From Riptortus pedestris (lineage: Eukaryota > Arthropoda > Insecta > Hemiptera > Alydidae), in contig CM032228.1 of NCBI GenBank assembly GCA_019009955.1, positions 6,702,001 to 6,766,000 of the forward strand: a stretch of 64,000 bases of DNA. The letters run 5' to 3'. Every line of letters begins with the position of its first letter. Within the stretch, counting starts at the first letter, position 1. The position numbers and the translations under genes were made by a program. Below the pieces are notes generated by a model. The model was not told where the DNA came from and made no database searches. It saw only the letters and a program-made list of their open reading frames with translations. Below, piece after piece: positions 47,527-57,854 of the stretch.

Positions 47527-47710
47527 GCATACTCATAGATTCAAAATTCAAACATAAATCAGTTCCGACCCTCAAGAATCCATTTTGACTAGATTCTGTT
47601 CGATGCCTGTATGTTTGTCGCACAGCTCAAAAGAAGTTTAGGATTACAAAGTTAAATTTCGTATTTAGATTTGCTGTTACATTTACCTTATCTTTTGATC
47701 TATAATAATG
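46771..47710. other. intron segment with an (AT)n tract
   Basis: AT-rich; (TA)n of about 54 bp at 47468-47521. No gene. Confidence 0.5.
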
Positions 47711-48033
47711 CAGGGTGTTTCAAAAAGAATATACGCATTATATTATTATTATATAAGTATTATTTTGTCCAAACTATCGATGGCTGGTCCTCGGCACTGT
47801 AATCACGGAATTGCACTTCACAAACTCGACAACACAAAATGATTTTTGCTGTGGAGTAGCCACTTCAAGCATATGACGGATACCAAGGAATACAGAAGAC
47901 AACTGGCATCTAGTAGCTATAATATAAGCTACAGTATGTATTCGTTTCTCCAATAGCCGAGCCGAGGCGCAGCAATCGATAGTTTGGACAAAATAATACT
48001 TTGTAATACGTATATTCTTTTTGAAACACCATG
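47711..48033 (-). mobile_element. mariner-type deletion derivative with about 65-bp terminal inverted repeats
   Basis: Termini CAGGGTGTTTCAAAAAGAAT (left) and the complement of ATTCTTTTTGAAACACCATG (right). The inverted repeats continue through TATTATTTTGTCCAAACTAT and CGAT. A (TTA)n expansion lengthens the left arm by about 10 bp. The start of a transposase frame lies inside in minus orientation. A TA duplication was not evident. Confidence 0.8.
47777..47872 (-). pseudogene. transposase N-terminal helix-turn-helix fragment
   Basis: MLEVATPQQKSFCVVEFVK then CNSVITVPRTSHR. The TPQQKxFCVxEFxKxxSV motif is the N-terminal DNA-binding segment common in arthropod mariner-like transposase proteins. 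The frame stops after 32 codons at the edge of the left inverted repeat, so the catalytic part is deleted. Confidence 0.65.
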
Positions 48034-48539
48034 TAAGATCTATAACTTTAGTCCCACGAGAATATTTCAAGCGAATATTACCTCAAAGGAAACCATTTCA
48101 AATGAAGTACAGCAAAATATTTTCCTTATTTAAATCAATAGGTGTACAAGGAACTCATCAACTGTTCAAGTCAAATTTCTATTATATAAAATGTTTAAAG
48201 GTATATTTACCTTTACAGTACATTTTAAATTACACAAATTATATCTAAACATTATCAGCAGAGAGCACATTCATATCACATCAGCTTTGTAACTAATATT
48301 TGGATGCGGTTTATTAACAATAATTTTACTTTTACTTTCTAACATCTTAACACAAAATGTAAATACATTTCATAAAAAATAGAATTTGATAAATACCCCG
48401 TCAGTTTCTAGAATACTTAAGATATCAGGTACAACACATGACACATATTTACAGACACCCCGTACATCATCCATGTTTACATACACATATACCATAAATA
48501 ATATATTTTTATAATTCATGTCAACATGATTTTTAAATC
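48034..48539. other. AT-rich intron segment
   Basis: Nothing recognised. Confidence 0.5.
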
Positions 48540-48755
48540 TTCAGTTTTATATAAAACATTTACACAAGTGTAATAATGATCAAACACAAATTGTGGCTTT
48601 ACATGCATATGTATAAATTTAAATTGGAATGGAGGTTAAATTTTTCATCTTCTAGGTAAGAATTGAAGGATATTTAAGAGCTTTTTTTTGGAAAATCACC
48701 CCACAAGAAAAAATCAAAAACTGGTTTTCCTTAAGGGATAACTACTAAAACGAGT
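48540..48755 (+). mobile_element. family A element, old 3' fragment
   Basis: Degenerate but collinear: AATGATCAAACACAAATTG, TTTTTCATCTTCTAGGTAAG, GAAGGATATTTAAGAG, GTTTTCCTTAAGGGATAACT then ACTAAAA. The (AT)n tract is absent. Confidence 0.5.
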
Positions 48756-49105
48756 ATCGGTTTATTGAAATAGAGTTACATAATTATGAAATGAAAAATA
48801 TTGGTTCTACAGGCCAAGGAGGGGTAGGGCTTGCCACTCGGCTTTGGTGGTAGGCCAATTGATGAATTCTCTGTGCTGTGTTGTGCTAGCACTACATCCC
48901 ATCTCCTCTAGTCTAGAAGCAATTCTATAGCCTAACAATGATGTATCTTTACCGAAAGAATGGATTAAAGTACAACCGAGCACAGTTACTGCACGGCTAA
49001 ATAAAATTAACTGTACAATCCGGCCAAGAACAGACAACAACAGTTTGTTGCTTTTGCTCATGAAGTCACTGCTGTCCCCAAATGACCAAAAGATCTTCAG
49101 GATTT
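48756..49105. other. intron segment, unassigned minus-strand frame
   Basis: An 84-codon minus-strand frame (49061-48807) ends EEMGCSASTTQHREFINW and so on. It looks somewhat protein-like but matches no family I know; a transposon remnant is possible. Confidence 0.3.
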
Positions 49106-49250
49106 TTATTATTATTTATTAGCATCCACTTTTTATTACTATGGCTAACTAGGATGAGTTATCTTTCCCTCCCTCTCTCTCGTTACCACCCTCTTCTAGC
49201 CAGGCTGGGACTAAGAAATTTATTTAATAAGTTCATCACTAAATAAATTA
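49106..49250 (-). mobile_element. tRNA-derived SINE, 3' half
   Basis: Only the body and (AAT)n tail (minus strand CCCAGCCTGGCTAGAAGAGG), with a CT-rich CCCTCCCTCTCTCTC insertion at 49167-49181. The tRNA-like head is missing. Confidence 0.75.
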
Positions 49251-49381
49251 CATCAGAATCATTTTATTCTACTATATTAGGCAACCAGCTACTATAAAGA
49301 AAACCTTTGTGAAGTTCTAGAATTTTGATAGATTTTTATCTTTATTTCTTAGATTTATAAAATATTTTAATGGTTTTATTT

Positions 49382-49523
49382 GCAGGTTGAGTAACAAGGC
49401 TACACATCCACAATAACTATTTATTGAAGACACAGAGCACTTTCGAAGCAGTGCATCATCGTCAGTGCCCTAATGTCCTGGATGTTGACCTGAACGGCAC
49501 TAGTCCTCTTCAGTAAATATATT
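49382..49523. mobile_element. foldback element remnant, one arm
   Basis: Arm 49384-49469 plus centre CTAATGTCCTGGATGTTGAC and a 30-bp stub of the second arm. The minus strand reads GGCACTGACGATGATGCACT, GCTTCGAAAGTGC, TCTGTGTCTTCAATAAAT. Closely related to the foldback at 50.2 kb. Confidence 0.75.
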
Positions 49524-49759
49524 TCCATGCCTACATAAGAAACGAACCTACGACTGAAGGAAGTATCCTTTATAATGAGCAGTCACGAGATGGCACAGTG
49601 GAAAGTGTATGATACTATCGACAAAGAATTATTAAAATATAATGAGAGTAAAAGTCAAACTCAAACTCAACTCAATATGCAACAGCTTAATGTAACACTA
49701 ACGGTTAAGCTCATTAAGGGCTTAAATGATATAATATATAATTGAAGTATTGCATATAA

Positions 49760-50130
49760 AACTAAAGATCAAGTTCAAGAAACTGGAATAGGAGGAGTGG
49801 GGAGGGGGACAAAACTTAGAAGGAGGAGAAGAAAACTTCAAAATTTCTTTTATTCGTCAGATCACAAAATGATATACAACCTATCTTATTGCAAATTTAA
49901 TTTCCTTTAATTGTTGTATTATAAATTTCCCCCCTTGCTATAATATGAACCGAGATATTTGTACTTTTTTAGATTTCAGCCTTCAGTAAAATATATATTA
50001 CGATATGTATTATTTCAAGATTCAATTAAAAGCAACAATTTAATTGGACAAGAAAGGAGAGGGGGTAGGGGGTTAGGATGGGCAAAATACCTAACTATGA
50101 CTCAGATCGGGAAATGTTATATAATATTCT
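49760..50130 (-). mobile_element. family A-related element, old fragment
   Basis: Contains AGATCAAGTTCAAG, GGAGGAGTGGGGAGGGGG, TACAACCTATCTTATTGCAA and AACCGAGATATTTG in family A order on the minus strand. It is followed by CAATTTAATTGGACAAGAAA and GACTCAGATCGGGAAATGTT, a block that recurs at 53.95-54.06 kb. Confidence 0.5.
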
Positions 50131-50167
50131 AAGTTGGTTTTCTGGCCTGTGGAAGAGAATTATATAG

Positions 50168-50368
50168 GAGGTTGATGAGTAAAACAGCCACACTTCCACT
50201 AACGATTTATTGAAGCGACAGAGCACTTTTGATGAAGTGCATCATCGTCAGTGCCCTAACGCCCTTGATGTTGACTTGAAGAGCACTGATGATAATGCAC
50301 TGCGTCAAAATCACAGTATTGTTTCAATAAATTGTTATTGCGGAAGTGTAGACTTGTTACTCAACCTG
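50168..50368. mobile_element. foldback element, two arms
   Basis: Arms 50169-50254 and 50282-50367 around the centre CTAACGCCCTTGATGTTGAC. The arms are about 75-80 percent alike by eye, so it is older than the one at 32 kb. Both carry CACTGA(C/T)GAT(G/A)ATGCACT, but the GAAAGTGC core is mutated in both arms (TCAAAAGTGC and TCAAAATCAC). Confidence 0.75.
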
Positions 50369-50610
50369 CATTATAATTCACTTCCATCAGCCACAATACT
50401 AACTTAGTATGGCTTTATTGTTGTTTAATTTAATTCTTATATTATTTTACTCAAATGTTCTAGTGAGCGAGGGAATCATTCTCAAGAAATGCCTTTATGG
50501 GACTAATTTTTTTTTTTCTCCTCATAGTAACCCTATGAGGAGTTATTTATTTGAATACATGTTCCATTGCCACATGGCATATCACATGTATGATTATGTT
50601 TAAATACATT

Positions 50611-50843
50611 TTTATTTATTATTATTATTTATTAACGTCCACTTTTTGCAACTCAGGCTAATCGGGACGGGCTATCTACAGGTCACCACCCTTTTCTAGC
50701 CAGGGTGGGATTTTAGGATCTTATTTAAAGAATTTCGTCTTTAAATAATTTCCTTTGCCCAGGTGAGAATCAAACTCGCCACTCTAGGTTTGCCATGTCA
50801 GATAAAGGTCGACGCTTTAACTTGCATGGCTAACTTGAGCCCT
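50611..50843 (-). mobile_element. tRNA-derived SINE, full length
   Basis: Minus strand: GGGCTCAAGTTAGCCATGCA head, GCGAGTTTGATTCTCACC B-box region, body CCCACCCTGGCTAGAAAAGG, (AAT)n tail at 50611-50632. Confidence 0.88.
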
Positions 50844-51170
50844 TTTATTTATTATATACACATTAATCAACTATCTACTCAAATATAATATAAAAAAAAA
50901 TAATAATAAAATAAAATATTAAAATAAGAACAAAAAAAAATCAATTAAAGATAAACTCAACCGATGTTTAATTGGTGAGTCTATATAAGGTAAATATATT
51001 GAATTATAATTTCCATTCCTCACAATCAACTTTACATTCTAATGTATTTTTGCTACATCCATATCTATACTTTTGATTAACTTTATAAGTTCTTTATTAT
51101 ATTTGTTAAATATAATATGAGGTGGTTCTGGTTAATTACCTCCTTTTAAAATTATGTTCATTATTAAATT
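50844..51170. other. A-rich intron segment
   Basis: A/T-rich runs at 50890-50940, no gene. It may include the 3' UTR of the LINE fragment to its right. Confidence 0.4.
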
Positions 51171-51377
51171 TCATCTATTTTGATTAAATGTTGAACAGTC
51201 ATAAAGTATATGTAAAAACGTTTGTGTTGTCTGTGAGTCACAAGTACAATTGTCATTGTCTTGAATTTTAAATCTTGTTAAATAATGTCCTGCCCGTCCA
51301 TGTTCCATTAGAAATTGTGTGCATTTGTAATGGTGACTCTTAATTGTGTTGTAATTGTAGTGAGTTATATTCGGTAT
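51171..51377 (-). pseudogene. LINE (Jockey/I-like) C-terminal coding remnant
   Basis: The minus strand reads KSHHYKCTQFLMEHGRAGHY, LTRFKIQDNDNCTCDS, QTFLHILYDCSTFNQNR then TGA. The pattern (T.FLTGHG..G.YL.RFK..D...C.C ... HIL.DC..F) is the RNase H-end plus C-terminal Cys/His region of arthropod Jockey/R1-type retrotransposons. The frame breaks upstream at an in-frame stop. Confidence 0.7.
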
Positions 51378-52275
51378 TCATTGATGTAAGCTGTAAAATT
51401 TGTTACATGTTGTCCATTTCCTGTTCCACTTATGCATTGTGTCGGTCTTTTTTAATGTATGAGAGTGGTAAGAGAGAGAATTCTGGAATTATTTTTGTAT
51501 CTTGAGCTGCTTCCTCCAGGTTGGAAGACTCCAAACTGAGCCTGATAGCTACTATTCATTGTCGATACTTTCTTTGTGATCTCTATACTAGACCCAAATG
51601 AGTTAGAAGTGAGGCAGAAATATTCCACAAAATAGACTATAGACAAGAGTTTTTATATAGAGAAAACAAGAAACTACAAATTGTATACCAACTTTAGTAC
51701 AGCCTAAATACAAACTAAGTTTCATCATCATAGCCCAAGTTGAAGAAGTATAGAGAGCAATCTGTTTGCCGTATTTTGTTGCAACTGACCCAACCATCCA
51801 AGAGTGCTAAAGCTCCATAAAAATTACATTCATCTTTAATCATTAGAACAATGGAAATAATTTCCAATTTAACAACGTTTTAGAAAACAAGGAAAAATGG
51901 ATAAAACGTTACAGTATAACAGCCACTTTTTAATACAAGTGGTTATCATATCAATAAATGTGGCAATCTTGAGAGATAATAAAAAAGAGGCCATTATCAA
52001 TTGAACCAGCCTCTTGCCCTCTGAGTTGCATTGCCCTCCCAGTTTTCCTATTAAATTTTCTTATTCGCGAATTTTTTAACAAATCTTACTGGGATCTTTC
52101 CTCCAAATGTTGTTCTGAGCAGATTAAATAAACCTAACGTAAGAGATTCCTTCCTGACATTTCAACAAATTATATGGTCCTTCCTAGCTAGAATGAGAAT
52201 ATTCACTAAAGACAAAAGGTTTTTTCAAGAATTTCAATTGTTTCTGAAAAGAGCTTATAGATCATAAAGAAAAAC
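51378..52275. other. intron segment, nothing recognised
   Basis: May include further decayed LINE sequence next to the fragment above; no clear motif. Confidence 0.4.
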
Positions 52276-52480
52276 GTAAAAGCATTGATCTTTATCTCAC
52301 ATGGTAAACCTCGAGTGGTGAGTTCGATTCCCGCCTGGGCAAAGGAAATTATGTAGTGACGGAATTCATTAAATTACATCCTAAATCCCACCCTGGCTAG
52401 AAAAGGGTGGTAACCTATAGATAACCCGTCCCAATTAGCCTTAGTTTGAGAAAAGTGGACATTAATAAATAATAATAATA
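52276..52480 (+). mobile_element. tRNA-derived SINE, 5' truncated
   Basis: Starts inside the head (AAAGCATTGATCTTTATCTC), has B box GAGTTCGATTCCCGCC, an intact body and an (AAT)n tail. Confidence 0.85.
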
Positions 52481-53750
52481 AAAAAACATATAACTACAGT
52501 TTACTTTTTGTATTGATAACTTAAAACTTTAGTTTTTAGAAATATAAGAAAATGAGGACTAATCAAATTCAAAGGGATAGAATTAAACTGAACCTGATAT
52601 TTAAAAATTATTTCTCGAAGGAACTGTGATTATAACCAACCGCTTGTAATATTAAAAAGAAAGGAATTAAATTATGCCTAAGTATATTAAAAATATCGGA
52701 TAAATAATAATAAACATAGAAATCCAATGATATCTAAAAAAGCAGATAGCAAAATTCCCGAAAATCTGGACAACATGAGAGAATATAGATTATCTATAAA
52801 CAAATAACACCCCTTATATATATTTATATATAAATACTCCTTACCAAATATATTTTTAGAGATGTTGGGCAATTAACATTAATGTAAAATTAAAATTTTT
52901 AAGTAAATAAGGGAAATATCAATTTTTTTAATTAATTATGTCAAGTAAATTTGAGATTAATAAATTAATTTGAAGTTGGACAAAGAAAGGAAAAATATTT
53001 AAAGTTGCTTATTTACATCAATCTGATAATTGCTCACAATTCAGCAATACTACGGCTCGCTATCTATACTGAATGATTAACCAACACTCTACCTTATCAG
53101 CAAACCTAATGATAACAAAATATCTTTTTCATACACTATTTATTTTATTAAACCTAATAGGCATAAAGAAAATATTAAAAGAGTTTCAGGCAAAAATAAA
53201 AAAAGGATCTTAAGGTCTCAACTCAGCTATCTTTATTATATTTTTTCAACTGTTAGATGTTCGCCCTCCTGGACATTAACAATGCTAAAAACATACAATA
53301 AACTTTGCAACTTTTGTCTCTCGTTCATTAAGGCTATCTAAAATTTTCTTAGATACTAAGAGTACAAACCAACCTATAAAATTATTTCTCTAGTCAGTAT
53401 AACCATAATTCTCCACAGGAGAATAAAAAAAAAAAAAAAAAAACATAATACATTAGTTAACAAGGTAGGTTCTATAATCCTAGTAAGTGCTATGCCATAA
53501 TTAACGGTAATCAGTTAAACATAAAAGACATCCTAGATTATATTCACAAATTATAAATAAATACAAATGAGAACTAAAGGTCAATTGGTATTTAAAATGT
53601 TCATAGCGTTAAACAATCAAATAACTTAAGAATAATAAATATATATCACCTCTACACCATCTTTACTTTTATTTACCAAATTTATTATCATTTTTTAACA
53701 CATTTCGGTGCAATATATAGCCAAGTTGAGACCTTAAAATTCGTTTTTTG
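52481..53750. other. AT-rich intron segment
   Basis: No gene; a 19-A run near 53426-53445. Confidence 0.5.
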
Positions 53751-53930
53751 CATACATGGTAAACCAAGATTATTTTTGATTCCTGCCAGGGCAATAGGAA
53801 TTTATTTAGTGACTAACTCTTTAAATAAAATCCTTAGTCCCATCCCGGCTAGAATAGGTGATATCCTGTAGATAACCTGCCCCAATTAGCCATAGTAGCA
53901 AAAAGTGGATGTTATTAAATATTAATATTA
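53751..53930 (+). mobile_element. tRNA-derived SINE, 5' truncated, diverged
   Basis: CATGGTAAACCAAGATTATT, mutated B box TTTGATTCCTGCC, body CCCATCCCGGCTAGAATAGG, tail ATTAAATATTAATATTA. Confidence 0.75.
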
Positions 53931-54270
53931 CAAACTGTCTTAATTCAGTGAAAAACAACAATTTGATTGGTCAAGAAAGGGGGGGGGGAGGATTAGCTTG
54001 GACAAAATCCAAACATTTTCATATTATAACTCAGACCGAAAAATGTTATATAATCGATCTTTTTGGGAACGGAATATTTTTCAAGTTGTTATATAATTTT
54101 TCTCTAACTAAAATAATTACCAAGTTATACAATAAACACCTTGCACTCAGTTTAAATTTCAAGTCCCTTTTATATAGGATTCATAATACGGAAGAAATAG
54201 AGAACTAAATGTTCGGTAACATCATCAGCGAGAAATTCCAGCAGGAAATCTACCTAGTTTATGCAGTTCA
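53931..54270 (-). mobile_element. family A-related element, old copy with 5' end
   Basis: The right border GGAAATCTACCTAGTTTATG then CAGTTC is a decayed complement of the family A 5' end. The left part repeats the AACAATTTGATTGGTCAAGA / GACCGAAAAATGTTATATAA block seen at 50.03-50.13 kb. Confidence 0.5.
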
Positions 54271-55123
54271 AACATTTTATTTATAACTTGGACTTTCCAT
54301 AAAAAATACTGACAGGGAGAGGTTGAAAGTCATGATAATCCTTTTCTAGCATTGGTGAAACTACAGACCTTAGTCAAGGTGTCGAAATTCGATCAAGAAT
54401 CTTACAAGAATACCATTATACACTCAGCTAAATAACTCTTAGAATAATCTACATACGAGTAACAACAAATAGGAGCATAATGTAATAAAATAACATAAAT
54501 TAAAACTAGTAATATGTTTTAACCTTGACTTACCTTACATTTACAGATAATATCAAAATGAAATATAATTTCACAATAAAAATCTGTGGTGTATGGCTAA
54601 AGGAATAGTGTAATTACTTGGTTCAAAAATTTGGTTCAGATTTTATTTAACTATTGATATGAATAGTAATCTCACCATTTCAAAAAATATTTTTTTCTTC
54701 CGCCCTAAATAAAATTAAAAAAATTATATGTACTCCTTTACCCAAACTCTACAAAAATAATAATTCCTTATTGTTAAATCATTCGATGTCAATTAGCAGC
54801 TGTCTAGAGTAACATCTTGTTTTTATATATTTTATTGAATTTTAGGATAGACTAACATACAGAATAGAATATACGTACAGTTTAATTAATGAGTGAAATT
54901 TCTCGCACCTATTGAAACTCGAGTTCTAGGTACACGTCCCCAATCAAATTGTCTAGAGACTGAAATGCAGTATGAGTAATGGCCTATACAAAGAACTCTT
55001 CTCTCTAAGCCAAGATCTCCAAATCCGGTGACCCACACTGATCAATTTTTAGAAGGGAAATAATTCAAATAATATGTTTAGAAGGTACTAGTAACACATT
55101 ATAATAGGGTATCTGTGTGTATG

Positions 55124-55178
<55 letters not shown>

Positions 55179-57174
55179 ACAATACCTGGGATTTGAGTCC
55201 TGACAGTGCAAGACATTTTTCATGTAAATAAGAGTTCAGATTCTATCTAGGCATTGATTTGTAAAACAAAATAAAATACTTTTAATCAGTTTAAAAATGA
55301 GAAAGCTTACAGAGAATAATCCAAGAAAAGACATTAGATGCTTATTGAACTTGTAAGAAAGCTAACAAGACAACAGCCACTATATTTCTTAAACCCCAAA
55401 ACACCTCTGAACAACTCATTTTCTCTTCTCAAAACGACAATCATGGTAGAAGAAATGTACACTGAATGTTGGCCTCTACAGGCCCACTTGGTAGAGATAT
55501 AATCACAAAATATCCCTAAGCACAAAAGTTTAAATCCTACTGCTGAACAGCCTGTAATCACTGTAATTGATCTCATTCTACGAGTGACAAAGGAAGTTAC
55601 ATATGAAAATAGCAAGAGGAAAAATAAGTGAGGTCTGGGAATCAGCATTTCCAACAGCCAATCTTCAGAACACAGATCTATCATCGACAAGACATATTTA
55701 CTTGCCGAGGGCATTGAATAAACGCCCTTCAACTCTTGCATGACCCTAACTACCTATAACAAGAGTAGCTCTCTGTATACCTAAGCTGTAGGGCCCACTT
55801 CCATTCTCCAATAATCTATCAACAAACATATGCTCAATTGGTATTTAGTAATTACCAAAGTCCTCAAGTTATTTAGAAATAACTAATAACTCAAAAATCT
55901 AGGTTCCCTTATTTCAATAGCTTCAAGCTTTAATTATTCCAAGTACAAATCTGCCATAAGATACCATGTCTATCCAAAACTAACAAAACAATAAATGGAT
56001 TATTTAGTGCTTCCGCTAATCCCATATTAATATTTCGACAGACCATTTCTAAATATAACTTTGTCTAACTGTTTATATCTCAAGTGTAACTAACATATTG
56101 CAGGAAAATTGCATTATTGATGAATATCAATATGGAAAATGGATGAGTTCTTGCAACCAATCTTTATGTTCCCTATTTAAACCCGGCATTGATGGGTAAC
56201 AGCTATTACGTTATAAAGCTAATTCCCATACTCCCAAAGGACCTGTGTCGTATAGCTCCACACTAAAAACATTACTCTAAAGAAATCTAGGTTATGTCTG
56301 AACCTACATAATGAATTTAGTTGAATAATGAATGTTTAGTTTTTGAATATAATCTTATGATGGCCATTTAAATGGTACAGCACACAGGAGCTCAGAGCAA
56401 TTACGTTGCAGTACTTAAAATTAGCAAGAACAAATCCATCTTTTAGAATATTTAGAATGGAAAATAGACCATCTGTCTTCCAAATTTCATAAATTAGCTC
56501 TGTTCTAATGGCATTGAAGCTAAAATTTTTGTTTCCCTAATAATAATACAATAAGAGCAAATCACATTCATTATCATTTTACTACACATATTTATACCAT
56601 TCATCAACCATCATATTGGGGTTCGAGAGTAAAAATTAACACTGATTTTATCAAGAATATTCGAAATAAAGAAAGACAGTGATTCCCTTCAAGAAGATCA
56701 ATGAGCTAGTCGCATGACAATCCTTAATACATAATGAATGACTGGACTGGTCTACAGACCCAAGCAAACTCTGAAAATATATGTACGTTGAGCAAACATC
56801 ACCTATATTTCTTAAGACGAAATGATATAAAGACAACATTACAAGACTGAGAATCTAATATTCATGGTTACCTACTTTTACCTTATGATGAGACAAAAAT
56901 ACCCTAAGCTAATAAGTGAAAAATATTAATTACTAAATAAAACATACTTACTGAACGTAGACTACGAAACAGAGTAAACATACTGACTGACTTCTATGCT
57001 TTACTAAACACAAGTATCCTGTTCAAATACACTATAATGAACCACTATATCATTTGTTTTGTGATACAAAAAACAAACACCTTATTATTCTTAATTACTT
57101 TTTTTTTTGCTTAGTTTTTAATTTAACTAAATTGTATTTTTTGAACTTGTTATTATCAAAATATCATGTATATA
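54271..57174. other. AT-rich intron segment
   Basis: Only simple features: (AT)n at 55128-55177. A 135-codon minus-strand frame at 55334-55741 has no recognisable similarity and is not called. Confidence 0.5.
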
Positions 57175-57854
57175 TGTTACTGTAAAAGCCCGAAGTGTGG
57201 TAAATGTCTGGACTTACCAGTAAATCCTAGGATTTACCAAGAGCACTGGTTAAAGTCCGAAATCTAGATGAAATTCGAGCTTTTACCGCTTGGCAGTTGG
57301 TCAAAGCCCAGGGATTTATCGTATGGCTCGGTAAATGCCCGAAAAACATTAAATAAATGTGAGATTTCGTACTTTTACCAATGCTGTTTGGTAAATGTGC
57401 GGATTTCCCAAGGCTAATTGGTAAATGTCCAGTGAATCAGTAATCAGTTTAAAATTTGCATCGAGAATTTCATGTCTCCTGATGAAGTGCCCAACAAAGA
57501 GATAAATCTTAGTACTGCAGTTCGTCAAGAGTCATTGGTTGGTGGCCAGGGTTTGAAAAAATGCAACTGCTTAAAAAAAATGTTTAAATAAGAAGTGTTT
57601 GTGCAAGTTAGCTAATATTTAGTGCAATTCAAAGTGCCACAATTCTCTCCCACGCTGTAACGAATAATAATAAAACTTATTCTAAAATTTTCATTTCAAA
57701 TAACCTTTATTCAAACTTTGACCAGCAGACGTTCCCAAAGACTCATCCTGATTGAGATAATTCTAGCTTTTACCGTGCCGAAGATTTACTGGCTAAAGTC
57801 CGATTTGAAAGATAAAATCGGAAATTTACCACACTCCGGGGTTTTACAGTAACA
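57175..57854. mobile_element. 680-bp inverted-repeat element with repeated GGTAAATGYCCG motifs
   Basis: Terminal inverted repeats of about 32 bp: TGTTACTGTAAAAGCCCGAA then GTGTGGTAAAT on the left, and the complement of ATTTACCACACTCCGGGGTT, TTACAGTAACA on the right, with TATA-like flanks on both sides. Inside, a short motif close to GGTAAATGCCCG or its complement recurs at least eight times (for example near 57201, 57252, 57332, 57375, 57419). No transposase frame. A non-autonomous DNA transposon with subterminal repeats, superfamily unknown. Confidence 0.75.

Noticed and set aside
55470..55560. Second tRNA-like sequence (CACTTGGTAGAGATATAATC, AGTTTAAATCCT)
   Set aside because: Boxes are only loosely similar and no stems pair convincingly.
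55334..55741. 135-codon minus-strand frame
   Set aside because: No family similarity seen, hydrophobic and Cys/Ser-rich as expected from AT-rich intron DNA.
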